Shown: piece by piece, positions 45,870 to 54,394 of the stretch
How positions within the stretch are numbered: position 1 is the first letter of the stretch
How the letters are laid out: each line of letters opens with the position of its first letter
DNA from: an uncultured Ruminococcus sp.
GTDB taxonomy: Bacteria > Bacillota > Clostridia > Oscillospirales > Acutalibacteraceae
Length of the DNA: 64,000 nt
Assembly: GCA_934476515.1 (NCBI GenBank)
Contig: CAKSNZ010000002.1
Coordinates: 1-64,000 of the forward strand
Direction: 5' to 3'
The notes under the pieces: model-generated
Databases searched by the model: none
Seen by the model: only the letters and a program-made list of their open reading frames with translations
Told to the model about the DNA's origin: nothing
Position numbers and translations under genes: made by a program

Positions 45870-45991
45870 AAACAAGACTAAAAAATTCTATAAAAAATCA
45901 AAAATATGACGCTTTTTGATTGAGATAATGCGTATATTTGAAGTAATTTGAAAGAAAATGAAAAAAATATCAAGAAAATGCATAATTTCTA

Positions 45992-46019
45992 TTGACAAGC
46001 TAATATTTTTATGTATAAT
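45992..46019 (+). promoter_or_regulatory. Promoter of the fructose PTS operon
   Basis: TTGACA (45992-45997) and TATAAT (46014-46019) are spaced 16 bp apart, and AAGGTGA lies just before the fruR start. Confidence 0.78.
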
Positions 46020-46041
46020 TTAAACCATAGAAGGTGATTGA

Positions 46042-46800
46042 ATGTTGACACAAGAAAGATTTAACACAATTCTAAATTTACTAGAAGAAAAAGGAGCTGT
46101 TACAGTTCAAGAATTATCAGAAGTTTTAGGTACTTCTGAATCAACAGTCAGACGAGATTTAAACACACTTAATGAACAAGGTAAACTTGAAAAGGTTCAT
46201 GGTGGTGCCACATTAAAGAAATCTGACGATGGATTTGTAAACACAGAGGATGACTTTGTTACAAAGTCACATCTTCATTCTCAAGAAAAAGAAAACATAG
46301 CAAAGTACGCAGCATCCCTTATAAAAGATGATGATTTTGTTTACATTGATGCCGGTACTACTACAGAAAAACTAATTAAGTATTTGCCTGAAAATATCAA
46401 AGCAACATTTGTTACTAACGGTATTGTTCATGCAAAAAGCTTAGTTAGAAAAGGACTTAGAGCATTTGTTATTGGTGGAGAATTAAAACTGATTACAGAA
46501 GCTATCATTGGCGTTACTGCTATTGAAGAACTTAACCGATATAACTTCTCAAAATGTTTCCTTGGTACTAACGGTATCTCTAAGGCAAACGGTTTTACTA
46601 CACCTGACATTGATGAAGCAATGATAAAAAACAAAGCTCACGAAAAAAGCTATGTTACTTATATTCTTGCAGACCATAGTAAATTTAACAGAGTGTTTTC
46701 TGTTTCTTTTGGAGAGATGTCAAATTCTTGCATCATTACAGACAAACTTACAGATAATAGCTACAAAGACTTAGCTGTAATTAAGGAGGTAGATGGATGA
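46042..46800 (+). CDS. fruR: DeoR-family regulator of the fructose operon
   Basis: This 252-residue DeoR-type repressor probably senses fructose 1-phosphate. The N-terminal helix-turn-helix is MLTQERFNTILNLLEEKG, VTVQELSEVLGTSESTVRRDL and HGGATL. The sugar-phosphate domain contains YIDAGTTTEKLIKYL. It is the first gene of the fruR-fruK-fruA operon and its stop overlaps fruK in ATGA. Two inverted repeats upstream of the promoter are candidate binding sites. Confidence 0.92.
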   Translation: MLTQERFNTILNLLEEKGAVTVQELSEVLGTSESTVRRDLNTLNEQGKLEKVHGGATLKKSDDGFVNTEDDFVTKSHLHSQEKENIAKYAASLIKDDDFVYIDAGTTTEKLIKYLPENIKATFVTNGIVHAKSLVRKGLRAFVIGGELKLITEAIIGVTAIEELNRYNFSKCFLGTNGISKANGFTTPDIDEAMIKNKAHEKSYVTYILADHSKFNRVFSVSFGEMSNSCIITDKLTDNSYKDLAVIKEVDG

Positions 46801-47699
46801 TTTACACAGTTACCTTTAACCCTGCAATTGACTATGTTGTCGAGTTAGTTAGTTTTAACATTGGAGAAATTAACCGTACTACAAGAGAATATATGAACCT
46901 TGGTGGTAAGGGTGTTAATGTTTCCAGAGTTCTAACAAACCTAGAAGTTCCAAATGTTGCTCTTGGTTTTGTTGCCGGTTTTACCGGTGATGCACTGAGA
47001 AACGGACTAGAAAGAATGGGTGTTAAAACCGACTTCATCAGCCTTGAAGAGGGTAACACAAGAATTAATGTAAACATTAAAGGTGTTAAAGAAACCGATA
47101 TTAATGCCAGAGGACCGGAAATTCCAAACTCTGCAATTGATGAACTATTTAAAAAGCTTGATAATCTCCAGTCAGGCGACACACTTGTACTTGCCGGTTC
47201 AATCCCAACCTCTCTCCCAAATGATATGTATGAGAGAATTATGGAAAGATTATATGGCAAGGGCATAAGATTTGTTGTTGATGCTACTCGTGATTTACTT
47301 GTTAAGTCACTAAAGTATGAACCATTTCTAATCAAGCCAAACAATCACGAACTTGGTGAAATCTTTGGACTTGAACTTACAAAAGACAATGAAATTATCT
47401 ACTATGCCAGAGAGTTAAAGAAACAAGGTGCAAAGAATGTACTTATCTCTATGGCAGGTGACGGTGCAATTCTTGTTGATGAAAATGATGTGGCACACAA
47501 GATTGGTACACCAAAAGGTAAGGTCAAGAACTCTGTTGGTGCAGGTGACTCAATGGTTGCCGGATTCTGTGCCGGATACCTAGAAAAAGGTGACTACAAA
47601 TATGCTTTAAGAATGGGTACTGCTGCCGGTAGTGCTTCAGCCTTTTCAGAAAGTCTGGCTACAAAACAGGAAGTAATAGATTTACTCAATAAAATCTAA
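46797..47699 (+). CDS. fruK: 1-phosphofructokinase
   Basis: FruK phosphorylates fructose 1-phosphate to fructose 1,6-bisphosphate. The 300-residue PfkB-family kinase has NLGGKGVNVSRVL and the nucleotide-binding KNSVGAGDSMVAGFCAGYL, plus VVDATRDLLVKSL. The ATG overlaps the fruR stop, so translation is coupled. It follows the regulator and precedes the fructose transporter, as expected for growth on imported fructose. Confidence 0.95.
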   Translation: MIYTVTFNPAIDYVVELVSFNIGEINRTTREYMNLGGKGVNVSRVLTNLEVPNVALGFVAGFTGDALRNGLERMGVKTDFISLEEGNTRINVNIKGVKETDINARGPEIPNSAIDELFKKLDNLQSGDTLVLAGSIPTSLPNDMYERIMERLYGKGIRFVVDATRDLLVKSLKYEPFLIKPNNHELGEIFGLELTKDNEIIYYARELKKQGAKNVLISMAGDGAILVDENDVAHKIGTPKGKVKNSVGAGDSMVAGFCAGYLEKGDYKYALRMGTAAGSASAFSESLATKQEVIDLLNKI

Positions 47700-47722
47700 A
47701 TTTATAAATAGGAGGTAAAATT

Positions 47723-49693
47723 ATGAGGATCGTTGATTTACTCAAAAAGGATTGTATTGAACTTGGCGTTAAGCTAAATTCAAAATCTGAAGCAATTGAC
47801 AAACTAGTAGATTTGCACAACAAAGCCGGTAATCTTGTTGATGCAAAGGTCTACAAAGAAGGAATTTTGGCAAGAGAAGCCGGAGGAACTACAGCTATTG
47901 GTGACGGAATTGCAATTCCACACGCAAAGAGTGAAGCTGTTAAAGAACCTGCTCTTGCAGTAGTAACTGTACCGGATGGTGTTGATTATGAGGCTATGGA
48001 CGGTAAGCCTTCTAATCTAATCTTTATGATTGCAGCACCAAATGACGGTGATGTACATCTTGAAGTTTTAGCTAGACTAATGACAATGCTAATGGACGTT
48101 GACTTTAAGAACAAGTTACTCAACGCTCCAAATAAGGACGCTTTTCTAAAAGCAATTGATGAATTTGAAAAAGTAAAATACCCTGAAGAACCTGCTAAAA
48201 AGGAACAGAAAGACGGTTACAGAATTCTTGCAGTAACTGCTTGTCCTACAGGTATCGCCCACACTTATATGGCTGCTGAGGCTCTTGAAAAAGCCGGTAA
48301 AGAAATGGGTATTCCTCTAAAGGCAGAAACTAACGGTTCAGGTGGTGCTAAGAACATTCTCACAAAGAAAGAAATTGAAGAATGTGACGGTATCATTGTT
48401 GCTGCCGATAAGAATGTTGAAATGGCTCGTTTTGACGGTAAACCTGTTATTTCAACTAAGGTTGCTGACGGTATTCACAAGCCAAAGGAACTTATCGAAA
48501 AAATCGAAAGTGGTCAAGTTCCTATTTACCATCATCATGGTGGAGCTGCTGCTTCAAGTGATGAAATTGAAGGTGAAAGCTTTGGTAGAAAGCTTTATAA
48601 ACACCTAATGAACGGTGTTTCACATATGCTACCATTCGTTGTAGCCGGTGGTCTATTTATTGCAGTTGCATTCTTAATTGATACAATCTGTGGTTATGGT
48701 GGTTCCGGTAGTGGTAACTTTGGTACAATGACTCCGGTATCTTCTTTCTTAAAGACAATCGGTGGTGTTGCATTTAACCTAATGGTTCCAATCCTAGCTG
48801 GTTTCATTGCGATGAGTATTGCTGACAGACCGGGTTTGTTAGTTGGTTTAGTAGGTGGTTTCCTAGCAACTAGTGGTGCAACTTTTGCTAACCCTGGTGC
48901 TTTAACCGGCGATGCAGCTGTTGAAGCAGGTGTTTCTGCTGCTGTTCCATCAGGTTTCTTAGGTGGTCTACTTGCCGGTTTTGTAGGTGGTTGGATTATG
49001 CTAATGATTGAAAAGGCATGTGACAAACTACCTCATTCACTGGAAGGTATTAAACCGGTTCTTATTTATCCACTACTTGGTTTAGGTGCTATTGCAGTTA
49101 TTATGTGTGCAGTTAACCCAATCATGGGCTGGATTAACACAGGTATGACAAATGCTCTAACAGCAATGAGCAAAACAGAAGGCTTAATGGTTCCTCTATG
49201 TGCATTACTTGCAGGTATGATGGCTATTGATATGGGTGGTCCTTTCAACAAAGCTGCTTATGTATTTGCAACAGGTATGCTTTCAACAGGTACAGATGCT
49301 TCTTATATGATTATGGCTGCTGTAATGGTTGGTGGTATGGTACCTCCTATTGCTATTGCTCTATCAACAACATTTAACAAGAACAGATGGACTGCTGAAG
49401 AAAGAAAGAACGGTACTGTAAACTATATTATGGGTCTATCATTCATTACAGAAGGTGCTATTCCTTACGCTGCCGGTCATCCACTACAGGTTATCCCAGC
49501 TAGTATCGTAGGTTCAGCAAGTGCCGGTGCATTATCTGCCCTATTCGGCTGTAAGCTAATGGCTCCTCACGGTGGTATCTTCGTATTTGCTACAATGGCA
49601 GGTACATGGTACTGGTACATTCTTGCCCTAGCAGTTGGTTCATTTATTTCAATGATTCTACTTGCTCTATTTATGAAGAAGAAATCTAAGTAA
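47723..49693 (+). CDS. fruA: Fructose-specific PTS enzyme IIABC
   Basis: This 656-residue protein imports fructose and delivers fructose 1-phosphate. The EIIA domain occupies about 1-150, with the phosphorylated H67 in AIPHAKS. EIIB (about 165-265) carries phospho-Cys C174 in TACPTGIAHTYMA. The EIIC membrane domain (about 295-655) has conserved LPFVVAGGLFIAVAF and DMGGPFNKAAYVFA segments. AGGAGG precedes the ATG. The EIIA-EIIB-EIIC order is that of clostridial and Bacillus FruA. It receives phosphate from HPr and Enzyme I encoded just downstream. Confidence 0.95.
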   Translation: MRIVDLLKKDCIELGVKLNSKSEAIDKLVDLHNKAGNLVDAKVYKEGILAREAGGTTAIGDGIAIPHAKSEAVKEPALAVVTVPDGVDYEAMDGKPSNLIFMIAAPNDGDVHLEVLARLMTMLMDVDFKNKLLNAPNKDAFLKAIDEFEKVKYPEEPAKKEQKDGYRILAVTACPTGIAHTYMAAEALEKAGKEMGIPLKAETNGSGGAKNILTKKEIEECDGIIVAADKNVEMARFDGKPVISTKVADGIHKPKELIEKIESGQVPIYHHHGGAAASSDEIEGESFGRKLYKHLMNGVSHMLPFVVAGGLFIAVAFLIDTICGYGGSGSGNFGTMTPVSSFLKTIGGVAFNLMVPILAGFIAMSIADRPGLLVGLVGGFLATSGATFANPGALTGDAAVEAGVSAAVPSGFLGGLLAGFVGGWIMLMIEKACDKLPHSLEGIKPVLIYPLLGLGAIAVIMCAVNPIMGWINTGMTNALTAMSKTEGLMVPLCALLAGMMAIDMGGPFNKAAYVFATGMLSTGTDASYMIMAAVMVGGMVPPIAIALSTTFNKNRWTAEERKNGTVNYIMGLSFITEGAIPYAAGHPLQVIPASIVGSASAGALSALFGCKLMAPHGGIFVFATMAGTWYWYILALAVGSFISMILLALFMKKKSK

Positions 49694-49748
49694 TTAAAAT
49701 ATAATCACAATTTAATAATATAAAACTCAATTTTGACACAATTAAATA

Positions 49749-49777
49749 TTGATAATAATTGACTTATATTGTATAAT
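49749..49777 (+). promoter_or_regulatory. Promoter of ptsH
   Basis: TTGATA (49749-49754) and TATAAT (49772-49777) are spaced 17 bp apart. Confidence 0.75.
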
Positions 49778-49820
49778 ATTTGTGATGAGAAAACTTTTTA
49801 ATCAAAGAGGAGAAATTAAA

Positions 49821-50084
49821 ATGGTATCACAAACATTTACTATAACTAATAGTCAGGGTTTCCATATGAGACCTGCAGGAACTTTTACATCTGCAATGGG
49901 TAAGTACCAAAGCACAGTTACTATCGTTAAAGATGGCAACAGAATTGATGGTAAAAGCATTATGAACCTAATTGCTGCTTGTATCAAGTGTGGCACAGAA
50001 ATCACAGTTGAGATTGAAGGTCCGGACGAAGAAGCTGCAATGAAAGAAGCTGCAGAAATGATTTCAACAGGCTTTGGTGAATAA
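49821..50084 (+). CDS. ptsH: Phosphocarrier protein HPr
   Basis: HPr passes phosphate from Enzyme I to the sugar-specific EIIs. The 87-residue protein has H15 in GFHMRPAG (phosphorylated by Enzyme I) and S46 in GKSIMNL, the position phosphorylated by HPr kinase in Firmicutes for catabolite control. No HPr kinase gene is in this window. The ATG at 49821 with AGAGGAG upstream is preferred over an upstream in-frame start. A strong terminator separates it from ptsI. Confidence 0.96.
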   Translation: MVSQTFTITNSQGFHMRPAGTFTSAMGKYQSTVTIVKDGNRIDGKSIMNLIAACIKCGTEITVEIEGPDEEAAMKEAAEMISTGFGE

Positions 50085-50106
50085 TTAATCGTTAGTTAAG
50101 TACATT

Positions 50107-50148
50107 AGCAGGAGAGTTATTTATTATAATTCTCCTGCTTTTTCTTTT
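50107..50148 (+). terminator. Terminator between ptsH and ptsI
   Basis: A 14-bp stem with one G-T wobble (50107-50120, 50126-50139) and a 5-nt loop precedes a T tract. The ptsI start is only 14 nt further on, so ptsI expression may depend on partial read-through. Confidence 0.88.
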
Positions 50149-50161
50149 AAGAGGTGAAATT

Positions 50162-51859
50162 ATGTTAAAAGGTGTAAACGCATCAGAAGGTATCGGTATT
50201 GGTAAAGTAATGCTTATTGAAGAAGTTTCTCTTGATTATGAGAAGAAACAGATTACAGATACTCAAGCTGAAATTGATAGATATAGAAAAGTTTTTGACG
50301 CATATTGTGAAAAAACAGAAAAACAAGCTGAAAACATTAAGAACACTATTGGTGAAAAGGAAGCTGACATTATTCTTGGTCACCTACTTATGCTAAAAGA
50401 CCCTGCAATGAGCAGTTCAATTGAAGGTAATATTTCAAGTGGTTGTTGTGCTGAAGATGCAGTTGCTCAGGTATGTGATATGTTCATCGGTGTATTTTCA
50501 ATGGCTGATGATGAACTAACTAAACAGAGAGCATCTGATGTTGAAGATATTAAGAACGGTCTTATTACAATGTTACTTGGTAAGGAAGAAGTTGACATTG
50601 CCTCTGCCCCATCCGGTACAGTTCTTGTTGCTAAAGACTTAACACCATCAATGACATCTTGTATAGTAAAAGAAAACATTGTTGGTATTGTAACAGAAGT
50701 TGGTGGCAAAACAAGTCACTCTGCAATTCTAGCAAGAGCAATGGAAATTCCGGCTGTACTTTCTGTTCCTAATGCTATGGAAACATTTGAGAATGGTCAA
50801 GAAATTATTGTTGACGGTAGTCATGGTGAAGTAATTGAAAATCCTAGTGATGGTGAAATTGCTATCTATAGAGAAAAGACCATTGAATACAAAAAAGAAA
50901 AAAAAGAACTTAAGAAGTTTATCGGTAAAGAAACAGTAACTGCTGACGGTGTAAAAGTTGAGCTATGTTGCAACATTGGTAAACCTGATGATGCTGACGC
51001 AGTTCTATCTAAAGACGGTGAAGGTGTTGGTCTATTTAGAACAGAATTCCTATATATGGACAGTTCATCTATTCCAACAGAAGAAGAACAATTTGAGGCA
51101 TATAAGAAAACTGTTCTAAAACTTGGTGACAAACCACTTATCATTCGTACACTTGATGTTGGTGGTGACAAGGATATTCCTTATCTTGGTTTATCAAAAG
51201 AGGACAATCCATTTATGGGATTTAGAGCAGTTAGATATTGTCTACACAGAGAAGATGTTTATAAGCCTCAGCTTAGAGCATTACTGAGAGCAAGTGCTTT
51301 TGGTAATATTAAGATTATGATTCCACTTGTAACTTGTATTGATGAAGTTAGAGAAGTTAAGGCTATGATTGAAAATATTAAGGCTGAGCTTGACTCTGAA
51401 AACATTGCTTACAACAAGGATATTCAAGTTGGTGTAATGGTTGAAACACCTGCTGCATCTCTTATTGCTGACCTATTAGCAGAAGAAGCTGACTTCTTCT
51501 CTATCGGTACTAATGACCTTACAGGTTACACAATGGCAGTTGACAGAGGTAATGCTGATGTAGCTTACTTATATTCAGCTTTCCAACCGGCAGTACTAAG
51601 AAGTATCAAGAAGATTATTGAAGATGGTAAGGATATTATGGTTGGTATGTGTGGTGAAGCTGCTGCTGACCCATTACTAATTCCTCTACTACTTGCTTTT
51701 GGTCTTGATGAATTTTCAGTTAGTGCAACATCTGTACTAAAGACAAGAAAGATAATCTCTCAGTGGACTATTGATGAAGCTAAGGAAGTAGCAGAAAAAG
51801 CACTTACACTGAAAACAGAAAGTGAAGTTGTTGAGTACTTAACATCTGTTGCAAAATAA
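50162..51859 (+). CDS. ptsI: PTS Enzyme I
   Basis: Enzyme I transfers phosphate from phosphoenolpyruvate to HPr. The 565-residue protein has the N-terminal phosphohistidine domain with H186 in GGKTSHSAILARAMEIPAVL. The C-terminal PEP-binding domain has GLFRTEFLYMD, RTLDVGGDKDIPYL, MVETPAASLIA and MCGEAAAD. GAGGTG lies before the ATG. It follows ptsH after the terminator, and no separate promoter is seen. Confidence 0.96.
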   Translation: MLKGVNASEGIGIGKVMLIEEVSLDYEKKQITDTQAEIDRYRKVFDAYCEKTEKQAENIKNTIGEKEADIILGHLLMLKDPAMSSSIEGNISSGCCAEDAVAQVCDMFIGVFSMADDELTKQRASDVEDIKNGLITMLLGKEEVDIASAPSGTVLVAKDLTPSMTSCIVKENIVGIVTEVGGKTSHSAILARAMEIPAVLSVPNAMETFENGQEIIVDGSHGEVIENPSDGEIAIYREKTIEYKKEKKELKKFIGKETVTADGVKVELCCNIGKPDDADAVLSKDGEGVGLFRTEFLYMDSSSIPTEEEQFEAYKKTVLKLGDKPLIIRTLDVGGDKDIPYLGLSKEDNPFMGFRAVRYCLHREDVYKPQLRALLRASAFGNIKIMIPLVTCIDEVREVKAMIENIKAELDSENIAYNKDIQVGVMVETPAASLIADLLAEEADFFSIGTNDLTGYTMAVDRGNADVAYLYSAFQPAVLRSIKKIIEDGKDIMVGMCGEAAADPLLIPLLLAFGLDEFSVSATSVLKTRKIISQWTIDEAKEVAEKALTLKTESEVVEYLTSVAK

Positions 51860-51879
51860 TTTTAATAGTAAAATCATCT

Positions 51880-51905
51880 ACGGAGTATATGAAAATATGC
51901 TCCGT
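51880..51905 (+). terminator. Hairpin after ptsI
   Basis: ACGGAG-TATAT pairs with ATATG-CTCCGT (51880-51905). The T tail is weak, so termination strength is uncertain. Confidence 0.55.
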
Positions 51906-51979
51906 TAATTATTTAACGAATTTTAATGTTGAAAAACCACATTTTTAGGCTATATTCAATAGAAAATGTGAATATTACA

Positions 51980-52009
51980 TTGACAAAGACTACTGAATTA
52001 GTGTAAAAT
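51980..52009 (+). promoter_or_regulatory. Promoter of nfnAB
   Basis: TTGACA (51980-51985) and TAAAAT (52004-52009) with an 18-bp spacer lie upstream of the start at 52047. Confidence 0.65.
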
Positions 52010-52046
52010 GAAAGTACGGTATAAAATTATGTTAGGAAGTATACAC

Positions 52047-52889
52047 ATGTACAAAATTGTAAGTAAACAGGTGCTTAATCCTACCGTAACTAAGATGGAA
52101 ATTGAAGCACCACTAATTGCTAAAAAAGCACAACCAGGTCAGTTCATCATTTTAAGAACTGACGAAAACGGTGAGAGAATTCCTCTAACTGTTGCTGATT
52201 ATGACAGAGAAAAAGGTACTGTAACAATCATTTTCCAGATTGTTGGTGCTACAACTAATCAGCTAAACTCATTTAACGAAGGGGACTATATTCATGACTT
52301 TGTTGGTCCTCTAGGCAAACCAACAGAAACAGAAGGCTTAAAGAAAGTTGCTGTTGTTGGTGGTGGCGTAGGATGTGCTATTGCATTCCCTATTGCTAAG
52401 AAACTTCATAAAATGGGTGTTGAAGTTCACTCAGTAGTTGGTTTCAGAAACAAAGACCTAGTTATCCTAGAAGATGACTTTAAGAACAATTCTGATGTAT
52501 TTAAGCTAATGACAGATGACGGTTCTTATGGTGAAAAAGGTCTTGTAACTAACGCTCTTGAAGAACTAATCAAAGAAGGCAACCAGTATGATGAAGTTAT
52601 CACAATTGGTCCACTTATTATGATGAAATTCGTGTGTCAGCTAACTAAAAAGTATGATGTAAAAACCATTGTATCAATGAACCCAATTATGATTGATGGC
52701 ACAGGTATGTGTGGTGGTTGCAGACTTACAGTTGGCGGTGAAACAAAGTTTGCTTGTGTTGATGGCCCAGACTTTGACGGTCACCTTGTTGATTTTGACG
52801 AGGCTATGAAGAGAGGTCAAATGTACAAAGAATTTGAAAGACACGCTTACGAAGAAAGTTGTAACCTTCTAAATAAGGAGGTAAAATAA
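52047..52889 (+). CDS. nfnA: NfnA-type FAD/2Fe-2S subunit of ferredoxin-NADP reductase
   Basis: This 280-residue flavoprotein is related to dihydroorotate dehydrogenase electron-transfer subunit and NfnA. NfnAB couples reduced ferredoxin and NADH to NADP reduction in anaerobes. The FAD region includes RIPLTVADYD, the NAD region includes VAVVGGGVGCAIAFPIAK, and the C-terminal cysteine cluster (CGGCRLTV with FACVDGPDFDGHLVDF) binds 2Fe-2S. The ATG at 52047 has AGGAAG 7 nt before it. An upstream in-frame ATG without a ribosome site is possible. It is coupled to the NfnB subunit, which begins two bases after. Confidence 0.88.
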   Translation: MYKIVSKQVLNPTVTKMEIEAPLIAKKAQPGQFIILRTDENGERIPLTVADYDREKGTVTIIFQIVGATTNQLNSFNEGDYIHDFVGPLGKPTETEGLKKVAVVGGGVGCAIAFPIAKKLHKMGVEVHSVVGFRNKDLVILEDDFKNNSDVFKLMTDDGSYGEKGLVTNALEELIKEGNQYDEVITIGPLIMMKFVCQLTKKYDVKTIVSMNPIMIDGTGMCGGCRLTVGGETKFACVDGPDFDGHLVDFDEAMKRGQMYKEFERHAYEESCNLLNKEVK

Positions 52890-52890
52890 G

Positions 52891-54276
52891 ATGCCAAATA
52901 TGAAAATTCCAAGAACAGATATGCCACAGCAAGAACCTGCAGTAAGAGCTAAGAACTTCCTAGAAGTTGCTACAGGCTACACAATGCAGATGGCTCTTGA
53001 TGAAGCAAGCAGATGCCTACACTGTAAGCACAAGCCTTGCGTAAACGGTTGTCCTGTTAATATTAATATTCCTGATTTCATTAAGATGATTACTGAAGAA
53101 AACTTTGAAGGTGCTTATCAGGTAATTTCCGAAAGCTCTTCCCTACCTGCAGTTTGTGGTAGAGTTTGTCCTCAGGAATCTCAATGTGAATCAAAGTGTG
53201 TTCGTGGTATCAAGACAGAACCTGTTGCTATCGGCAGACTGGAAAGATTTGTCGCTGACTATCACAATGAACACTCAACAGAAAAAATCCAGAAGCCTGA
53301 ATCAAACGGTCATAAGGTTGCAGTTATCGGTAGTGGTCCTAGTGGTCTAACTTGTGCCGGTGACCTAGCTAAACTTGGCTATGAAGTTACTATCTTTGAA
53401 GCACTACACACAGCAGGTGGTGTTCTACAGTATGGTATCCCTGAATTCAGACTACCAAAGGCTATTGTTAATAAGGAAGTTGACAACCTAAGAGATTTAG
53501 GTGTTGATGTTGAAACAAATATGGTTATCGGTAGAGTTCTTTCTATTGATGAACTAATGGAAGATGGTTATGAAGCAGTATTTATCGGTAGTGGTGCAGG
53601 TCTTCCAAGATTTATGAACATTCCTGGTGAAAACCTAAAGGGTGTTTACTCAGCTAACGAATTCTTAACAAGAGTTAACCTAATGAAGGCTTATAAAGAA
53701 GGTAGCACAACACCAATTATGCACGCTAAGAGAGTTGCAGTTGTTGGTGGTGGTAATGTTGCTATGGATGCTGCCCGTTCAGCACTAAGACTAGGTGCAG
53801 AAGAAGTTAACATTATCTATAGAAGATCTGACGCTGAACTTCCTGCCAGAGCAGAAGAAGTACATCATGCTAAAGAAGAAGGTATTATCTTCCGTACACT
53901 TACAAACCCTGTTGAAATCCTTGGTGATGATGATGATGCAGTAACAGGCATTAAGTGTGTTGAAATGGAACTTGGCGAACCTGATGCAAGTGGTAGAAGA
54001 AGACCTATCGTTAAGGAAGGTTCTGAATTTACTATTCCTATGGATTGCGTAATTATGTCTATCGGTACATCCCCTAACCCACTAATCAAGTCAACTACAG
54101 AAGGTCTTGATACTCAGAAGTGGGGTGGCATTATTGCTGATGAAGATGGTCTAACAAGCCGTCCATTCGTATATGCAGGTGGTGACGCAGTAACAGGTGC
54201 TGCTACAGTTATCCTAGCTATGGGTGCAGGTAAAAAGGCTGCTGCTGCTATTGACGAAGCTATTAAGAATAAGTAA
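52891..54276 (+). CDS. nfnB: NfnB-type (GltD-like) NADPH subunit of ferredoxin-NADP reductase
   Basis: This 461-residue NADPH-dependent flavoprotein is annotated in relatives as glutamate synthase small subunit (GltA/GltD). The N-terminal 4Fe-4S clusters are CLHCKHKPCVNGCPV and CGRVCPQESQCESKC. The two dinucleotide folds are VAVIGSGPSGLTCAGDLAKLG and VAVVGGGNVAMDAARSALRLG. The C-terminal FAD motif is PFVYAGGDAVTGAATVILAMG. No glutamate synthase large subunit lies nearby and the partner is NfnA-like, so NfnB is favoured over a true GltD. Confidence 0.88.
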   Translation: MPNMKIPRTDMPQQEPAVRAKNFLEVATGYTMQMALDEASRCLHCKHKPCVNGCPVNINIPDFIKMITEENFEGAYQVISESSSLPAVCGRVCPQESQCESKCVRGIKTEPVAIGRLERFVADYHNEHSTEKIQKPESNGHKVAVIGSGPSGLTCAGDLAKLGYEVTIFEALHTAGGVLQYGIPEFRLPKAIVNKEVDNLRDLGVDVETNMVIGRVLSIDELMEDGYEAVFIGSGAGLPRFMNIPGENLKGVYSANEFLTRVNLMKAYKEGSTTPIMHAKRVAVVGGGNVAMDAARSALRLGAEEVNIIYRRSDAELPARAEEVHHAKEEGIIFRTLTNPVEILGDDDDAVTGIKCVEMELGEPDASGRRRPIVKEGSEFTIPMDCVIMSIGTSPNPLIKSTTEGLDTQKWGGIIADEDGLTSRPFVYAGGDAVTGAATVILAMGAGKKAAAAIDEAIKNK

Positions 54277-54300
54277 TTTGTTCTACATATAAAAACTACA

Positions 54301-54332
54301 AAAGAGCAATCACAATTGTGGTTGCTCTTTCT
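54301..54332 (+). terminator. Terminator of nfnAB
   Basis: AAAGAGCAA-T-CAC pairs with GTG-G-TTGCTCTTT around AATT, followed by a short T tract. Confidence 0.85.
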
Positions 54333-54358
54333 TGTTTATATAGAAATTGACAAAAGTA

Positions 54359-54394
54359 AAACCTCATCTTCTTAGATGAGGTTTATTTTTTTAT
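54359..54394. terminator. Terminator of the surface-protein operon
   Basis: An 11-bp perfect stem AAACCTCATCT/AGATGAGGTTT (54359-54369, 54374-54384) lies between convergent genes, with T-rich flanks on both strands. Confidence 0.85.

Noticed and set aside
45832..45920. CRISPR-like or mobile repeat
   Set aside because: Only two different short dyads, no regular spacing, no repeats elsewhere and no cas or transposase gene.
46832..47344. Minus-strand 170-residue ORF inside fruK
   Set aside because: The plus strand encodes a full PfkB-family kinase, and the opposite frame has no homology or promoter.
52891..54276. Glutamate synthase small subunit as main function
   Set aside because: The large subunit is absent and the partner gene is NfnA-like, so the ferredoxin-NADP reductase role is more likely.
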